Counted from the stretch's first letter, positions 1 to 9,029 are shown. The stretch is 64,000 nt of DNA from Pseudorhodoferax soli (GCF_003337555.1 NZ_QPJK01000002.1:558001-622000), one strand, 5' to 3'. The notes: generated by a model not told the origin, from the sequence alone. Numbers and translations: made by a program.

Positions 1-681
1 AAGACCCCGAACCTTGCCACGCTGTCGCAGGAACTGCAGGCCCGCTTCGGCGAAACCCCCGACTTCTTCGACGAAGACCCGGCCGTGATCGTGTTGACGC
101 AGATCGCGCAAGACCCCACGCCGCTCAGCTTCTCGGTGCTGTTGACGCTGCTCAAGCACTACCGGCTGCGCCCCTTCGGCATCCATGGCGGCAGCCTGGC
201 GCACAAGGAAACTGCCGCGGCCGTCGGCTTGATGGACCTGCCCGAGATCTCCTCGTCCGCCGTGGCGGTGCCGGGCGATGCGCCCGCCCCGGCTGCTGCT
301 GCTCCCGCTCCAGTGGCGGCACCGGCCCCGGCCGACGCGGCCAACCCCGCGAATGGCACCATGGTGATCGACCGGCCTCTACGTTCGGGCCAGCAGATCT
401 ACGCCCGCGGCTGCGACCTGATCGTGCTGCAGGCTGTCAACTTCGGCGCCGAGATCATCGCGGACGGCAATATCCACGTGTATGCGCCGCTGCGCGGCCG
501 GGCCATCGCCGGCGCGCGCGGCAACACCGACGCCCGCATCTTCAGCACCTGCATGGAGGCGCAGCTGATCTCCATCGCCGGCATCTACCGCACCAGCGAA
601 GTCGCGCTGCCCGCCGACGTTCTGGGCAAGCCCGCCCAGGTGCGCCTGGTCGGCGAGAGCCTGGTGCTCGACCCCATCTGA
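1..681 (+). CDS. minC: Septum site-determining protein MinC (5' end outside window)
   Basis: MinC is the FtsZ antagonist that MinD recruits to the membrane near the poles. The reading frame is open from the first base, so the gene starts upstream; 226 codons are visible. They cover the end of the N-terminal FtsZ-inhibiting domain, an Ala/Pro-rich linker (bases about 250-345) and the whole C-terminal beta-helix domain that dimerises and binds MinD, recognisable by RSGQQIYARG and ADGNIHVYAPLRGRA. minD follows after 31 bp and then minE, the classical minCDE order. The linker is long and of low complexity, as is common in high-GC betaproteobacteria. Identification is secure from the domain and the context. 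Confidence 0.97.
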   Translation, partial: KTPNLATLSQELQARFGETPDFFDEDPAVIVLTQIAQDPTPLSFSVLLTLLKHYRLRPFGIHGGSLAHKETAAAVGLMDLPEISSSAVAVPGDAPAPAAAAPAPVAAPAPADAANPANGTMVIDRPLRSGQQIYARGCDLIVLQAVNFGAEIIADGNIHVYAPLRGRAIAGARGNTDARIFSTCMEAQLISIAGIYRTSEVALPADVLGKPAQVRLVGESLVLDPI

Positions 682-712
682 ATCCATCCCTTAGAAAAAG
701 GACCTCCATTCC

Positions 713-1525
713 ATGAGCAAGATCATCGTGGTCACCTCCGGCAAGGGAGGTGTGGGCAAGACCACCACCAGCGCCAGTTTTTCCTCGGGCCTGGCACTCA
801 AGGGCCACAAGACAGTCGTGATCGACTTCGACGTCGGCCTGCGCAACCTGGACCTGATCATGGGTTGCGAGCGCCGCGTGGTGTACGACCTGATCAACGT
901 GATCCACAACGAGGCCAACCTGAACCAGGCGCTGATCAAGGACAAGCAGTGCGACAACCTTTTCGTGCTGGCGGCCTCGCAGACGCGCGACAAGGATGCG
1001 CTGACGCAGGACGGCGTGGAGAAGGTGCTCAAGGACCTGGCCGAGATGGGCTTCGAGTACATCGTCTGCGACTCGCCCGCCGGCATCGAGACCGGTGCGC
1101 TGATGGCCATGCACTTCGCCGACTACGCGCTCGTGGTGACCAACCCCGAGGTCTCCTCGGTGCGCGACTCCGACCGCATCCTGGGCATGCTGGGCTCCAA
1201 GACCAAGCGCGCCATGGAAGGCGGCGAACCGATCAAGGAACACCTGCTGATCACGCGCTACAACCCGGGCCGCGTGGCCGACGGCCACATGCTGTCGCTG
1301 GAAGACATCCAGGACATTCTCCGCATCCCGCTGATCGGCGTGATCCCGGAATCCGAAGCCGTGCTGCAGGCCTCCAACCAGGGTGTGCCCGCCATCCACG
1401 GCAAGGACACCGACGTGGCCGAGGCCTACAAGGACGTGGTGGCCCGCTTCCTCGGCGAGGACAAGCCCATGCGCTTCGTCGATGCCGAGAAGCCCGGTTT
1501 CTTCAAGCGACTGTTCGGGAGGTAA
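713..1525 (+). CDS. minD: Septum site-determining ATPase MinD
   Basis: MinD is a membrane-associated ParA/MinD-type ATPase that carries MinC and oscillates from pole to pole with MinE. The 270 residues are full length for the family. The deviant Walker A motif KGGVGKTT lies at residues 10-17, [10 protein letters not shown] follows near residue 43, and a Walker B-like segment [11 protein letters not shown] lies near residue 115. The C-terminal amphipathic membrane-targeting helix is visible as [10 protein letters not shown]. An AAAAAGGA-like ribosome binding site precedes the ATG. It sits between minC and minE, and the minE ribosome binding site (GGGAGG) lies in the last minD codons. Confidence 0.98.
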   Translation: MSKIIVVTSGKGGVGKTTTSASFSSGLALKGHKTVVIDFDVGLRNLDLIMGCERRVVYDLINVIHNEANLNQALIKDKQCDNLFVLAASQTRDKDALTQDGVEKVLKDLAEMGFEYIVCDSPAGIETGALMAMHFADYALVVTNPEVSSVRDSDRILGMLGSKTKRAMEGGEPIKEHLLITRYNPGRVADGHMLSLEDIQDILRIPLIGVIPESEAVLQASNQGVPAIHGKDTDVAEAYKDVVARFLGEDKPMRFVDAEKPGFFKRLFGR

Positions 1526-1530
1526 GGCCG

Positions 1531-1791
1531 ATGTCCTTTCTGTCCTTTCTGCTCGGCGAGAAGAAGAAGACCGCCAACGTCGCCAAGGAGCGGCTGCAGA
1601 TCATCCTGGCGCACGAACGCGGCAGCCGCGGCGGTCTGCGGCCCGACATGCTGCAGGAACTACAGCGCGAGCTCGTGGCGGTGATCTCCAAGTACGTCGC
1701 CGTGAACCAGGAGCACATCAAGGTGAACCTGGAGCGCCAGGACACCTTGGAAGTCCTCGAGGTCAAGATCGAACTGCCCGAAGGGCGCTGA
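1531..1791 (+). CDS. minE: Cell division topological specificity factor MinE
   Basis: MinE stimulates the MinD ATPase and drives its oscillation, which frees midcell for FtsZ assembly. The 86-residue product starts [15 protein letters not shown], the N-terminal membrane-binding and anti-MinCD region. [10 protein letters not shown] follows, the contact helix for MinD, and then the topological-specificity domain ending in VKIELPEGR. The start ATG is only 5 bp after the minD stop and is preceded by GGGAGG inside minD, so translation is probably coupled. Size and motifs match the family well. Confidence 0.97.
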   Translation: MSFLSFLLGEKKKTANVAKERLQIILAHERGSRGGLRPDMLQELQRELVAVISKYVAVNQEHIKVNLERQDTLEVLEVKIELPEGR

Positions 1792-1795
1792 AGCC

Positions 1796-2266
1796 ATGCG
1801 GGCCTGGCTGCTCCTGAGCACTTTGCTGGTGCTGGCCTGTACGCGCGCCGATGCCCAGAAGGTCGGCGAGGTCGACACGGCCTTCCAGTGGCTGGGGCCC
1901 AACCACAAGATCGTGGTCGATGCCTACGACGACCCGCGCGTGCAGGGCGTGACCTGCTACGTCTCGCGCGCGCGCACGGGCGGCATCAAGGGCGCCGTGG
2001 GCCTGGCCGAGGACAAGGCCGAGGCCTCCATCGCCTGCCGCCAGGTCGGCCCGATCAGCGTGCCGCAGCCGCTGCCACGCCAGGAAGAGGTGTTCAGCGA
2101 ACGCATGTCGGTGCTGTTCAAGCGGCTGCGCATCGTGCGCATGGTGGATTCCGAACGGCACACGCTGGTCTACCTGACCTACTCTGACAAGCTGGTCGAG
2201 GGCTCCCCGCAGAACGCCATCACGGCGGTGCCCGTGGACCGCGCCACGCCCCTGCCGGTCAAGTAA
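1796..2266 (+). CDS. creA: CreA family protein
   Basis: A 156-residue secreted protein of the CreA family, whose biochemical role is unknown. The N-terminus (MRAWLLLSTLLVLACTRADAQ) is a Sec signal peptide; the Cys near position 15 could even allow lipidation, though the lipobox is poor. The mature part has the typical CreA segments VGEVDTAFQWLGPNHKIVVDAYDDP and VTCYVSRARTGG, with a conserved Cys pair. It begins 4 bp after minE and may be transcribed with minCDE. Confidence in the family is high; the function is not known. Confidence 0.88.
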   Translation: MRAWLLLSTLLVLACTRADAQKVGEVDTAFQWLGPNHKIVVDAYDDPRVQGVTCYVSRARTGGIKGAVGLAEDKAEASIACRQVGPISVPQPLPRQEEVFSERMSVLFKRLRIVRMVDSERHTLVYLTYSDKLVEGSPQNAITAVPVDRATPLPVK

Positions 2267-2270
2267 GCGG

Positions 2271-3899
2271 ATGCCCGAAGAGCGCCCCTCGGTCCTGACG
2301 CCCGACGAGGCCTCGTCCCCAGACGCCGACCTCTCCACGCTGGCCCCGCTGCGCTGGCCGGTGTTCCGCATGCTGTGGATCGTCTGGCTCGCGTCCAACA
2401 TCTGCATGTGGATGAACGACGTGGCAGCAGCCTGGCTCATGACCTCGCTGACCACCTCGCCGGTCTGGGTGGCACTGGTGCAGACGGCCGCCACGCTGCC
2501 CGTGTTCCTGTTCGGCCTGCCGAGCGGGGCCCTGGCCGACATGCTGGACCGGCGCCGTTTCTACATCGCCACCCAGTTCTGGGTGGCGGGCGTGGCGCTG
2601 GTGCTGTGCGCCACGGTGCTGACGGGCACGGTCACGCCGCCGCTCTTGCTCTTGCTGACCTTCGCCAACGGCATCGGCCTGGCGATGCGTTGGCCGGTCT
2701 ACTCGGCCGTGGTGCCCGAACTGATCCCGCGCACGCAGCTGCCGGCCGCACTGGCGCTCAACGGCATCACCATGAACGCCTCGCGCATCGTCGGCCCGCT
2801 GCTGGCCGGCGCGTTGATCGCCAGCATCGGCAGCGCCGCGGTGTTCGTGCTCAACGCCGTGCTGTCGCTGGCCTCGGGCTTCATGTTGATGCGCTGGAAG
2901 CGCGAGCACAAACCCGACCCGCTGGGCCGCCAGCGCCTGTGGAGCGCCATGCGGGTGGGCGTGCAGTTCGTGCGCCAGTCGCCGCGGCTCAAGGCCGTGC
3001 TGCTGCGCATCGCACTGTTCTTCTTCCATTCGACGGCGCTCATCGCGCTGCTGCCGTTGGTCGCGCGTGGCCTGCAGGGCGGCGATGCCGCCACCTTCAC
3101 CGTGCTGCTGGCCTCCATGGGCATGGGTGCGATCGCCACCGCCTTCCTGATGCCCCGGCTGCGCCAGCTGCTGGCGCGCGACCAGGTGGTGCTCTACGGC
3201 ACGCTGCTGCAGTCCGGCGCCACGCTGATGATGGCGTTCGCGCCCAACGTGGCCGTTGCCGTGCCGGCGATGTTCGTGGCCGGCATGGCGTGGATCGCCA
3301 CGGCCAACTCGCTGTCGGTCTCGGCCCAGTTGGCGCTGCCGGATTGGGTGCGCGCCCGCGGCATGTCGATCTACCAGATGGCCATCATGGGCGCCAGCGC
3401 CTTCGGCGCCGGGCTCTGGGGCCAGGTGGCGGCACTCAGCACCGTGCAGCTCAGCCTGCTGGTGGCCGCGCTCACGGGCGGCACGGCCATGTGGCTGGCC
3501 ACGCGCTTCGTGGTCGACCTGCAGATCGAGGAAGATCTCACGCCCTCGCATGTGCTGCCGGTTCCGGTGGCAGAGCAGCCGCCGGCCACGGGCCATGTGC
3601 TGGTCAGCATCGACTACCGCATCGATCCCGCGCGCGCGGCCGACTTCGAGCGCGTGATGCAGGACAGCCGGCGCAGCCGCCTGGCCCAGGGCGCGCTCGA
3701 GTGGCACCTGCTGCGCGACATCAGCGACCCGGGGCACTACACCGAGCAGATCGTCGACGAGTCGTGGACCGAGCACCTGCGCCGCTTCGACCGCGTGACG
3801 GCTGCCGACATCGCCCTGCGCGAGCGCAAGCTCGCCTTCCACCTGGACGAAGCGCCGCCGCGCGTCACGCGCTACGCCGTCGACACACCGCGCACATAG
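2271..3899 (+). CDS. MFS exporter (MFS_3/EntS-like) with C-terminal ABM-like domain
   Basis: A 542-residue major facilitator permease of the EntS/MFS_3 group, which exports siderophores or drugs in characterised members; the substrate is unknown here. Residues about 25-420 carry 10-12 hydrophobic helices, with the MFS loop GLPSGALADMLDRRRF after the second. The last 110 residues are soluble and read VSIDYRIDPARAADFERVM...EWHLLRDISDPGHYTEQIVDESW, which resembles a dimeric alpha/beta-barrel (antibiotic-monooxygenase-like) domain. The ATG lies 4 bp after creA. The 3' end overlaps the convergent PAP2 gene by 28 bp. The fusion is known in this MFS group, but the role of the tail is unclear. Confidence 0.85.
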   Translation: MPEERPSVLTPDEASSPDADLSTLAPLRWPVFRMLWIVWLASNICMWMNDVAAAWLMTSLTTSPVWVALVQTAATLPVFLFGLPSGALADMLDRRRFYIATQFWVAGVALVLCATVLTGTVTPPLLLLLTFANGIGLAMRWPVYSAVVPELIPRTQLPAALALNGITMNASRIVGPLLAGALIASIGSAAVFVLNAVLSLASGFMLMRWKREHKPDPLGRQRLWSAMRVGVQFVRQSPRLKAVLLRIALFFFHSTALIALLPLVARGLQGGDAATFTVLLASMGMGAIATAFLMPRLRQLLARDQVVLYGTLLQSGATLMMAFAPNVAVAVPAMFVAGMAWIATANSLSVSAQLALPDWVRARGMSIYQMAIMGASAFGAGLWGQVAALSTVQLSLLVAALTGGTAMWLATRFVVDLQIEEDLTPSHVLPVPVAEQPPATGHVLVSIDYRIDPARAADFERVMQDSRRSRLAQGALEWHLLRDISDPGHYTEQIVDESWTEHLRRFDRVTAADIALRERKLAFHLDEAPPRVTRYAVDTPRT

Positions 3900-4693
3900 C
3901 GCCGGCGCAGTTCGACGGCGGCAATGCACACGGCCAGCCAGGTCAGGCCGGACGCGAAGCCCGCCAGCACATCGCTGGCCCAATGCACCTGCAGCAGCAC
4001 CCGGCTCACGCCCATGCAGTAGGCCAGCAGCGCCGCGAGCAGCACGGCCGCAAGATGCCAGCGCGCGGGCAGCAGGCGCACGCACAGATAGGCTAGCATG
4101 CCGTAGACCACGACCGAGCCCGAGGTGTGGCCGCTCGGGAAGCTGTAGCCCTCGGCCACCGCGAAGCCATGCTCGTGCAGCGGCCGCACGCGCGCGAAGA
4201 TCTTCTTGAGGCCCTGGTTCAGCACGCCGTTGCCGGCGCAGGCCACGACCCAGCCCAGCGCGAGCCAGCGGTGCCCGCGCCACAGCAGCGCCACGGCCAC
4301 TACCACGACGAGCGCCGTCAGCGTGAGCGGATCACCCACATGCGTGGCCGTGCCGACCACGCGCAGCGCCGCAAGCGGCAGGCGCTGCGACAGCACCTCG
4401 GCCAGCCGCTGGTCGAACAGGCCGAGTTCCTCGTCGGCGTCCAGGGCCTCCATCGCCTCGGCGAACAGGGCCGCCGTGGCCAGCATGAAGCCGCCGCCCA
4501 GCGCGACCCACAGGCCCAGCCAGACCCAGGGCGGCAACCAGGCGCGTGGCGCGCGCAGGTGCAACTGGCGCACGCCCGCGAAGAGCAGGCCGGCACAGGC
4601 CAGCGTGGCCAGCAGGCCACAGCCGGCCGCCACCAAGGCATGCTGGCCCAGCCACTCGGCCAACGCCTGTGCCCGCTGTGCGTCTTCAGACAT
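3872..4693 (-). CDS. PAP2-family phosphatase
   Basis: An integral-membrane phosphatase of the PAP2 family (phosphatidic acid or undecaprenyl pyrophosphate phosphatase type), 273 residues. All three signature motifs are present: KKIFARVRP (KX6RP), FPSGH, and SRVLLQVHWASD (SRX5HXXXD), set among about six hydrophobic helices. I chose the ATG at 4693 (MSEDAQRAQ), which overlaps the stop of the upstream metallophosphoesterase by 8 bp; an upstream in-frame start would run deep into that gene. The 3' end overlaps the convergent MFS gene. The lipid or pyrophosphate substrate cannot be told from sequence alone. Confidence 0.88.
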   Translation of the reverse strand: MSEDAQRAQALAEWLGQHALVAAGCGLLATLACAGLLFAGVRQLHLRAPRAWLPPWVWLGLWVALGGGFMLATAALFAEAMEALDADEELGLFDQRLAEVLSQRLPLAALRVVGTATHVGDPLTLTALVVVVAVALLWRGHRWLALGWVVACAGNGVLNQGLKKIFARVRPLHEHGFAVAEGYSFPSGHTSGSVVVYGMLAYLCVRLLPARWHLAAVLLAALLAYCMGVSRVLLQVHWASDVLAGFASGLTWLAVCIAAVELRRRYVRGVSTA

Positions 4694-5495
4694 GGCCGGA
4701 ACCCCGGTCCAGGTCCAGCGCACGGCTGGACACGCAGGCGAAACGCTGAGAGGCCTCGTCGAAATCCCAGCGTTCGACACGCGCCGCCGCCCCCGCGCGG
4801 TGCAGCACGTTCACCGAGTTGTTGGCCTCGCGCCGCAGCCGCGAGGAGACGGCGGTGCCGGCCTGCACGCACCACATGCGCCGCGCCAGGCCGGCGTGCA
4901 GCTCGTGCAGCGGCAGCACATAGGGCAAGTGGATGTGGCCGCCGGCCACCACGTCCGCGCCGGCAGCGGCCCAGGCGCGCACCGCCTCTTCGTGGCCTCG
5001 GAGAAGGTCGCCTGCATCGCGCGGCGTCGGCACCGCCACGGGCTGGTGCACGACCACCACGCGCAATTGCCCGGGCTCGGCCTGGCGCAGGCGGGCCGCC
5101 ACCCGCGCCGTCTGCTCGCGCGAGACCTGGCCATGCTGGTGGCGCCAGCGGCGCGTCGTCTTCACGCACACCACCAGCCAGTCCGGGCTGGCGTGCACGG
5201 GTTCGAGCTCGGGCCCGAAGGCCTGCCGGTGGCGCGCATAGGGCCACAGCAGCCGCGCAGCCAGGTTGACGAGGGGGATGTCGTGGTTGCCGGGGATCGC
5301 CAGCACGGGCCGGCGCAGGCGCCTGCAGAACGCCTGCGCCGCGGCGAACTGCGGCACCGTTGCGCGCTGCGTGATGTCGCCCGACAGCACCACGAGTTGG
5401 GGCGCCAACTGGTCGGCCAGCGCGAGCAGCGCCTCGACCACGGGCGCACGCTCGGTGCCGAAGTGGGTGTCCGAGACCTGCAGCAGAACGCTCAT
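4686..5495 (-). CDS. Calcineurin-like metallophosphoesterase
   Basis: A 269-residue cytosolic metallophosphoesterase. The two-metal site motifs are all visible: SDTHFG (residues 8-13), SGDIT, GNHD, and GGHIHLPY toward the C-terminus. The domain is complete, with no membrane segments. In this family substrates range from cyclic nucleotides to lipid intermediates such as UDP-diacylglucosamine. The overlap with the downstream PAP2 gene and the lipid-kinase-like gene just upstream (58 bp) make a lipid-related role plausible, but this is inference. Confidence 0.85.
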   Translation of the reverse strand: MSVLLQVSDTHFGTERAPVVEALLALADQLAPQLVVLSGDITQRATVPQFAAAQAFCRRLRRPVLAIPGNHDIPLVNLAARLLWPYARHRQAFGPELEPVHASPDWLVVCVKTTRRWRHQHGQVSREQTARVAARLRQAEPGQLRVVVVHQPVAVPTPRDAGDLLRGHEEAVRAWAAAGADVVAGGHIHLPYVLPLHELHAGLARRMWCVQAGTAVSSRLRREANNSVNVLHRAGAAARVERWDFDEASQRFACVSSRALDLDRGSGHV

Positions 5496-5553
5496 CGCGA
5501 ACCTGCGACCTGCCGTTCTTCGGCGCGAGCGCCCACGGGCGGCCGGGCGGCGC

Positions 5554-6573
5554 TCACGCGGGCTCCACCCGGTCTTCGGGCAATGGCGTCAACAACCACA
5601 GTGGCCGCGGCGAGACGCGGAATGTCAGCGGCGCACGCAGCCAGCAGATCTCGCCGTCGGTCGCCACCTTGACGCGTGCAGTGCGGCGCGGCGCGGCAGG
5701 CCGCATGCCCAGACGCTCGAAGCCGAAGCGCAGCACATCCTCGGCCTCGCCAAGCCGGCCGAACGCGCCGCGCAGCATCAGCCCGAGCATGGCGAGGGTG
5801 CGCACGGGGCGCAGCATCAGCGCGACCAGTTGGCCCTCGGCGAGCAGGTCGGCCTCGGGCACCCCGATCTGCTGCAGTTGCAGGCGGTTGTTGCCCACGA
5901 ACAGCGTGGACGTTCGCACCGGCTGCTGACGGCCCTGGCATTCGATCTGCAGCCGCAGGGGCCGGTATACGTGCAGCAGCGTGACCAGGGCCGACCAGAG
6001 CGCCACCAGGCGGCTGCGCCCGTAGCGCTGCTTGTAGGCCTCGCGGTCTTCCAGCAGCTGCGGGTACAGGCCCACGCTGGCGTTGACGAGGAACAGCCGC
6101 TCGTTGACGAGCCCGACCTGCACCGGCTCGGGCCTGGCGCGCAGCAAGGCGCGCGTGGCCTGCTCGGTGTCCGAGGAGATGCCGTGCGCGCGGCTGAAGT
6201 AGTTGAAGGTGCCTTGCGGCAGCACGCCGAACGGCAGCCCGGCCGGCAGCACGACCTGGGCCACGGCGTTGAGCGTGCCGTCGCCACCCGCCGCGACCAC
6301 CGCGCCGCGCCGGCCCTGCGCGCGTCGGACGGCCTCGGCCGCAACCTGGGCCACGTCCATGCCGCGCTCGATGCGCAGCACCTCGTGCGGACGGCCCGCG
6401 GCATCCAGGATGGCGGAGATGGTGCGCTGGGTCTCGTCGGCATCGGCACGGCCGGAACCGGCATTGAGCACGATGAGCAGCGGGCCGTCGGCAGCGAACT
6501 CGGGTGGGGCAGAGGCGACGGCAGTGGGCAGGGTCACGGGCCGGCAGCTTAGCAGCGCAACGCATGGCCGCAT
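5554..6573 (-). CDS. Diacylglycerol/lipid kinase-like protein (YegS/DagK family)
   Basis: A DAGK-catalytic-domain protein of about 325-339 residues. The nucleotide-binding signature GGDGTLNAVAQ follows an N-terminal LIVLNAGSG segment, and GTFNYFSRAHGI and LVNASVG match the lipid kinase core. Members phosphorylate diacylglycerol, sphingosine or phosphatidylglycerol. The start is uncertain. The ATG at 6573 (MRPCVALL) is given, but a GTG at 6537 (VTLPTAV), nearer to the conserved core, is equally possible and would leave more room for the divergent permease promoter. It heads a minus-strand set with the metallophosphoesterase and PAP2 genes, which suggests a small lipid-phosphate module. Confidence 0.82.
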   Translation of the reverse strand: MRPCVALLSCRPVTLPTAVASAPPEFAADGPLLIVLNAGSGRADADETQRTISAILDAAGRPHEVLRIERGMDVAQVAAEAVRRAQGRRGAVVAAGGDGTLNAVAQVVLPAGLPFGVLPQGTFNYFSRAHGISSDTEQATRALLRARPEPVQVGLVNERLFLVNASVGLYPQLLEDREAYKQRYGRSRLVALWSALVTLLHVYRPLRLQIECQGRQQPVRTSTLFVGNNRLQLQQIGVPEADLLAEGQLVALMLRPVRTLAMLGLMLRGAFGRLGEAEDVLRFGFERLGMRPAAPRRTARVKVATDGEICWLRAPLTFRVSPRPLWLLTPLPEDRVEPA

Positions 6574-6619
6574 GTCGGACGGGGCCGCTGCCCGCGGGTG
6601 CGCACAGTTCTGGTGCAAC

Positions 6620-7540
6620 GTGGACAATCGCGGGCTTCGCGCCGCGACGGCGCACCGGAGACCGGCCATTCGCTCCCACGACAACACCCGCGGCATCCTG
6701 GCCATGCTCGGCGCCATCAGCTTTTTCGCCTGGATGGACGCGGTCATGAAACTGCTGGCCGCGCACTACCCTGCCGTGCAGGTTGCGGCCCTGCGCGGCA
6801 TCGCCGGTCTGCCGCTGGTCTGCCTGTACCTGTGGTGGCGCGGCGAGGCGGGCCGCGTGCTGCAGGTGCGCTGGCCGCTGCACCTGCTGCGCGGCGTGCT
6901 GGGCGTGACCATGCTCTCGCTGTTCGCCTACGGCCTGCAGAGCCTGCCGATGTCGGTGGCATACACGCTGTTCTTCATCGGGCCTATCCTGATCGCGCTG
7001 CTCTCCGTGCCGGTGCTCAAGGAGCGCGTGCGGCGCTCGCACTGGTTGGCGCTGGCGGCCGGCATGCTCGGTGTGCTGGTGGCTCTGCGGCCGGACCAGG
7101 ACGCGCTCATGAGTTGGGGCGCGTTGGCGGTACTGGTGGCCGCCTGCTGCTACGCCGTCTCTGCCATCACCGGCCGCGTGCTGACCCGCACCGACTCCAA
7201 CGGCAGTCTGGTGTTCTGGATGACCCTGCTGGTGGCCGTGGGTGCCGGCGCGTTGGCCGCGCGCGGCTGGGTGCCCCTGCGCGCCGAGCACGGCTGGACC
7301 ATCGTCGCGCTGGCCGTCACCGGCTTCATCGGCCAGATGTGCATCACGGAGGCCTTCCGCCATGGCCAGGCCGCGGTGGTCGCTCCCTTCGAGTACGCCG
7401 CGCTGGCCTGGGCAGTGGGCCTGGACTGGCTGCTGTGGCGCACGCTGCCCGACGCGGCGACGCTCGTGGGCGCCGCCATCATCGTGGCCAGCGGCCTCTA
7501 CCTCGTGCAGCAGGAGCGCCGCGCGCGCCGCCTCGGCTAG
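6620..7540 (+). CDS. EamA/DMT-family permease
   Basis: A drug/metabolite-transporter-superfamily permease with ten hydrophobic helices in two EamA repeats, from DNTRGILAMLGAISFF to the C-terminal VASGLYLVQQERRARR. The substrate is unknown. The start is unresolved. The GTG at 6620 is given; ATG 6572 would overlap the divergent kinase gene, and ATG 6704 would cut the conserved DNTRGI run. The bases GACAATCGCGGGCTT at about 6623-6637 look more like promoter DNA than coding sequence, so initiation may lie closer to 6669. The stop overlaps that of the convergent GFA gene (CTAG). Confidence 0.8.
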   Translation: MDNRGLRAATAHRRPAIRSHDNTRGILAMLGAISFFAWMDAVMKLLAAHYPAVQVAALRGIAGLPLVCLYLWWRGEAGRVLQVRWPLHLLRGVLGVTMLSLFAYGLQSLPMSVAYTLFFIGPILIALLSVPVLKERVRRSHWLALAAGMLGVLVALRPDQDALMSWGALAVLVAACCYAVSAITGRVLTRTDSNGSLVFWMTLLVAVGAGALAARGWVPLRAEHGWTIVALAVTGFIGQMCITEAFRHGQAAVVAPFEYAALAWAVGLDWLLWRTLPDAATLVGAAIIVASGLYLVQQERRARRLG

Positions 7541-8034
7541 CGCCGCGTGCCCTTCTTCTTGGCATGGCGCTCGTGCCACTCGGCGAGCGAGAAGTCCGGG
7601 TAGCTGTCGAAGCGCGGATCGCCGCGCTTGCCCTCCACCACCACCCAGTCGGCCTTGGAATCGAGCAGGATGTGCGCGTTCTCGGGCGGCACGGGCAAGG
7701 GCGTGTCGATGGCGCTGGCATGCGGGTGCACCAGCTCGGGCCAGGTCGGGTCCCAGAGCCACAGCGCGCTGCCGCAGCGCCCGCAGAAATGCCGTTGCCC
7801 ACTGCTCTGGCGGTCTGGCTTGCCCTCCTCGCGCATGACCGCCTGGTACTTGCGCAGGTAGCGCTTGCCACGCACCTTGAGCGTGCCGGCATCGGCCCCC
7901 AGGTTGATCGCGTAGCCGCCACCGCCTGCGGTCTTGCGGCAGATCGAGCAGTAGCAGCGCATGAACGGCACGGGCGACGGGGCCTCGACCGAGAACTTCA
8001 CGCTGCCGCAATGGCAGGAACCTTCGAGTTGCAT
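7537..8034 (-). CDS. GFA-family (glutathione-dependent formaldehyde-activating-like) protein
   Basis: A 165-residue zinc protein of the GFA/CENP-V fold. The N-terminal SCHCGSVKF (CxC), the MRCYCSICRK cluster (CxxC) and HFCGRCGSAL (CxxC) give the usual set of zinc-binding cysteines. The family was named after an enzyme forming S-hydroxymethylglutathione, but most members have no proven reaction, so the function remains open. It is convergent with the EamA gene and overlaps it by 4 bp. Upstream lies the erpA terminator, so it needs its own promoter within about 8035-8111. Confidence 0.87.
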   Translation of the reverse strand: MQLEGSCHCGSVKFSVEAPSPVPFMRCYCSICRKTAGGGGYAINLGADAGTLKVRGKRYLRKYQAVMREEGKPDRQSSGQRHFCGRCGSALWLWDPTWPELVHPHASAIDTPLPVPPENAHILLDSKADWVVVEGKRGDPRFDSYPDFSLAEWHERHAKKKGTRR

Positions 8035-8061
8035 GCCGGCCTTTCGACAAAGAGATCGTCA

Positions 8062-8093
8062 GAAAGCAAAACCGCCGGGCAAGGCCGGCGGTT
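8062..8093 (-). terminator. Intrinsic terminator after erpA
   Basis: On the minus strand a perfect AACCGCCGG/CCGGCGGTT stem with a 6-nt loop is followed by TTGCTTTCT. It begins 19 bp after the erpA stop and matches the rho-independent pattern, although the T tract is broken. Confidence 0.75.
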
Positions 8094-8111
8094 CGGGGGA
8101 GCGGGAGAAGA

Positions 8112-8474
8112 TCAGACCGAGAAGCTCGACCCGCAGCCGCAGGTGGTGGTGGCGTTCGGGTTCTTGATCACGAACTGGGCGCCCTGCAGGTCTTCCTTGT
8201 AGTCGATCTCGGCGCCGACCAGGTACTGGTAGCTCATGGCGTCGATCAGCAGCGACACGCCGTTCTTGGTCATGGTCGTGTCGTCCTCGTTGCTGATCTC
8301 GTCGAACGTGAAGCCGTACGAGAAGCCCGAGCACCCGCCGCCCTGCACGAACACGCGCAGCTTGAGCTCGGGGTTGCCTTCCTCGGCGATCAAATCGGCC
8401 ACCTTGGCCGCGGCCGCATCGGTGAACAAGATGGGCTCGGGCATGACTTCGATGTTTTCGGCAACTGCGCTCAT
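8112..8474 (-). CDS. erpA: Iron-sulfur cluster insertion protein ErpA
   Basis: An A-type Fe-S carrier of 120 residues that passes clusters to apoproteins, including those of isoprenoid synthesis and respiration. The three cluster cysteines are Cys48 (GGGCSGF) and Cys112 and Cys114 (TCGCGSSF), the invariant C-X63-C-X-C arrangement. The N-terminal extension [22 protein letters not shown] is typical of beta- and gammaproteobacterial ErpA. It stands alone between terminators, as is usual in Comamonadaceae. The distinction from IscA rests on this extension and on the absence of isc genes nearby. Confidence 0.93.
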   Translation of the reverse strand: MSAVAENIEVMPEPILFTDAAAAKVADLIAEEGNPELKLRVFVQGGGCSGFSYGFTFDEISNEDDTTMTKNGVSLLIDAMSYQYLVGAEIDYKEDLQGAQFVIKNPNATTTCGCGSSFSV

Positions 8475-8571
8475 GGGGGTGTGCTCCGGAGAAAGATTCG
8501 GTCGATGCTAATGCAATCGGCCCGTCAGCGCCCTGCCCGTCAACAAGCCGGCAATGCAGGTGCGGTCATTC

Positions 8572-8601
8572 ACAAAAAGAAAAACCGCCCAGGGGGCGGT
8601 T
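8572..8601 (-). terminator. Intrinsic terminator of the rplM-rpsI operon
   Basis: On the minus strand, AACCGCCC/GGGCGGTT forms a tight stem with a 3-nt loop, followed by TTTTCTTTTTG. It lies 25 bp beyond the rpsI stop: a textbook rho-independent terminator. Confidence 0.9.
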
Positions 8602-8625
8602 CTTCTCGGGTTCGCCAGGGCGCGA

Positions 8626-9018
8626 TCAGCGCTTGGAGAACTGCTTGCGGCGGCGTGCAGAGTGCAGACCGACCTTCTTGCGTTCCACTTCGCGGGCGTC
8701 GCGGGTGACGTAGCCTGCAGCGCTCAGTTGCGGCTTCAGCGTCGCGTCCCAGTCGAGCAGCGCGCGCGTGATGCCGTGGCGCGTCGCGCCGGCCTGGCCG
8801 GATTCGCCGCCGCCGTGGACGTTGACCTGGATGTCGAAGGTCTCGACATGGTTGGTCAGCACCAGGGGTTGCTTCGCGATCATGATGGAGGTCTCGCGGC
8901 CGAAATAGGCCTGGATGTCCTTGCCATTGACCGTGATGTTGCCGCTGCCCTTTTTCAGGAACACACGGGCGACGCTGGATTTGCGACGGCCGGTGCCATT
9001 GTTCCAATCACCAATCAT
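8626..9018 (-). CDS. rpsI: 30S ribosomal protein S9
   Basis: Ribosomal protein S9, 130 residues. It starts [20 protein letters not shown] and ends with the basic tail [10 protein letters not shown] that reaches the P-site tRNA anticodon region. GRETSIMI and [11 protein letters not shown] are conserved S9 segments. It lies 11 bp after rplM in the universal rplM-rpsI operon, with a strong terminator downstream. Confidence 0.98.
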   Translation of the reverse strand: MIGDWNNGTGRRKSSVARVFLKKGSGNITVNGKDIQAYFGRETSIMIAKQPLVLTNHVETFDIQVNVHGGGESGQAGATRHGITRALLDWDATLKPQLSAAGYVTRDAREVERKKVGLHSARRRKQFSKR

Positions 9019-9029
9019 TGCGTGGCTCC

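Noticed and set aside
2259-4283. Long minus-strand open frame (674 codons) across the MFS exporter
   Set aside because: A shadow of the MFS and PAP2 genes: it is made of Arg/His/Gly/Ala-rich low-complexity sequence, as expected from GC-rich third positions, and has no domain.
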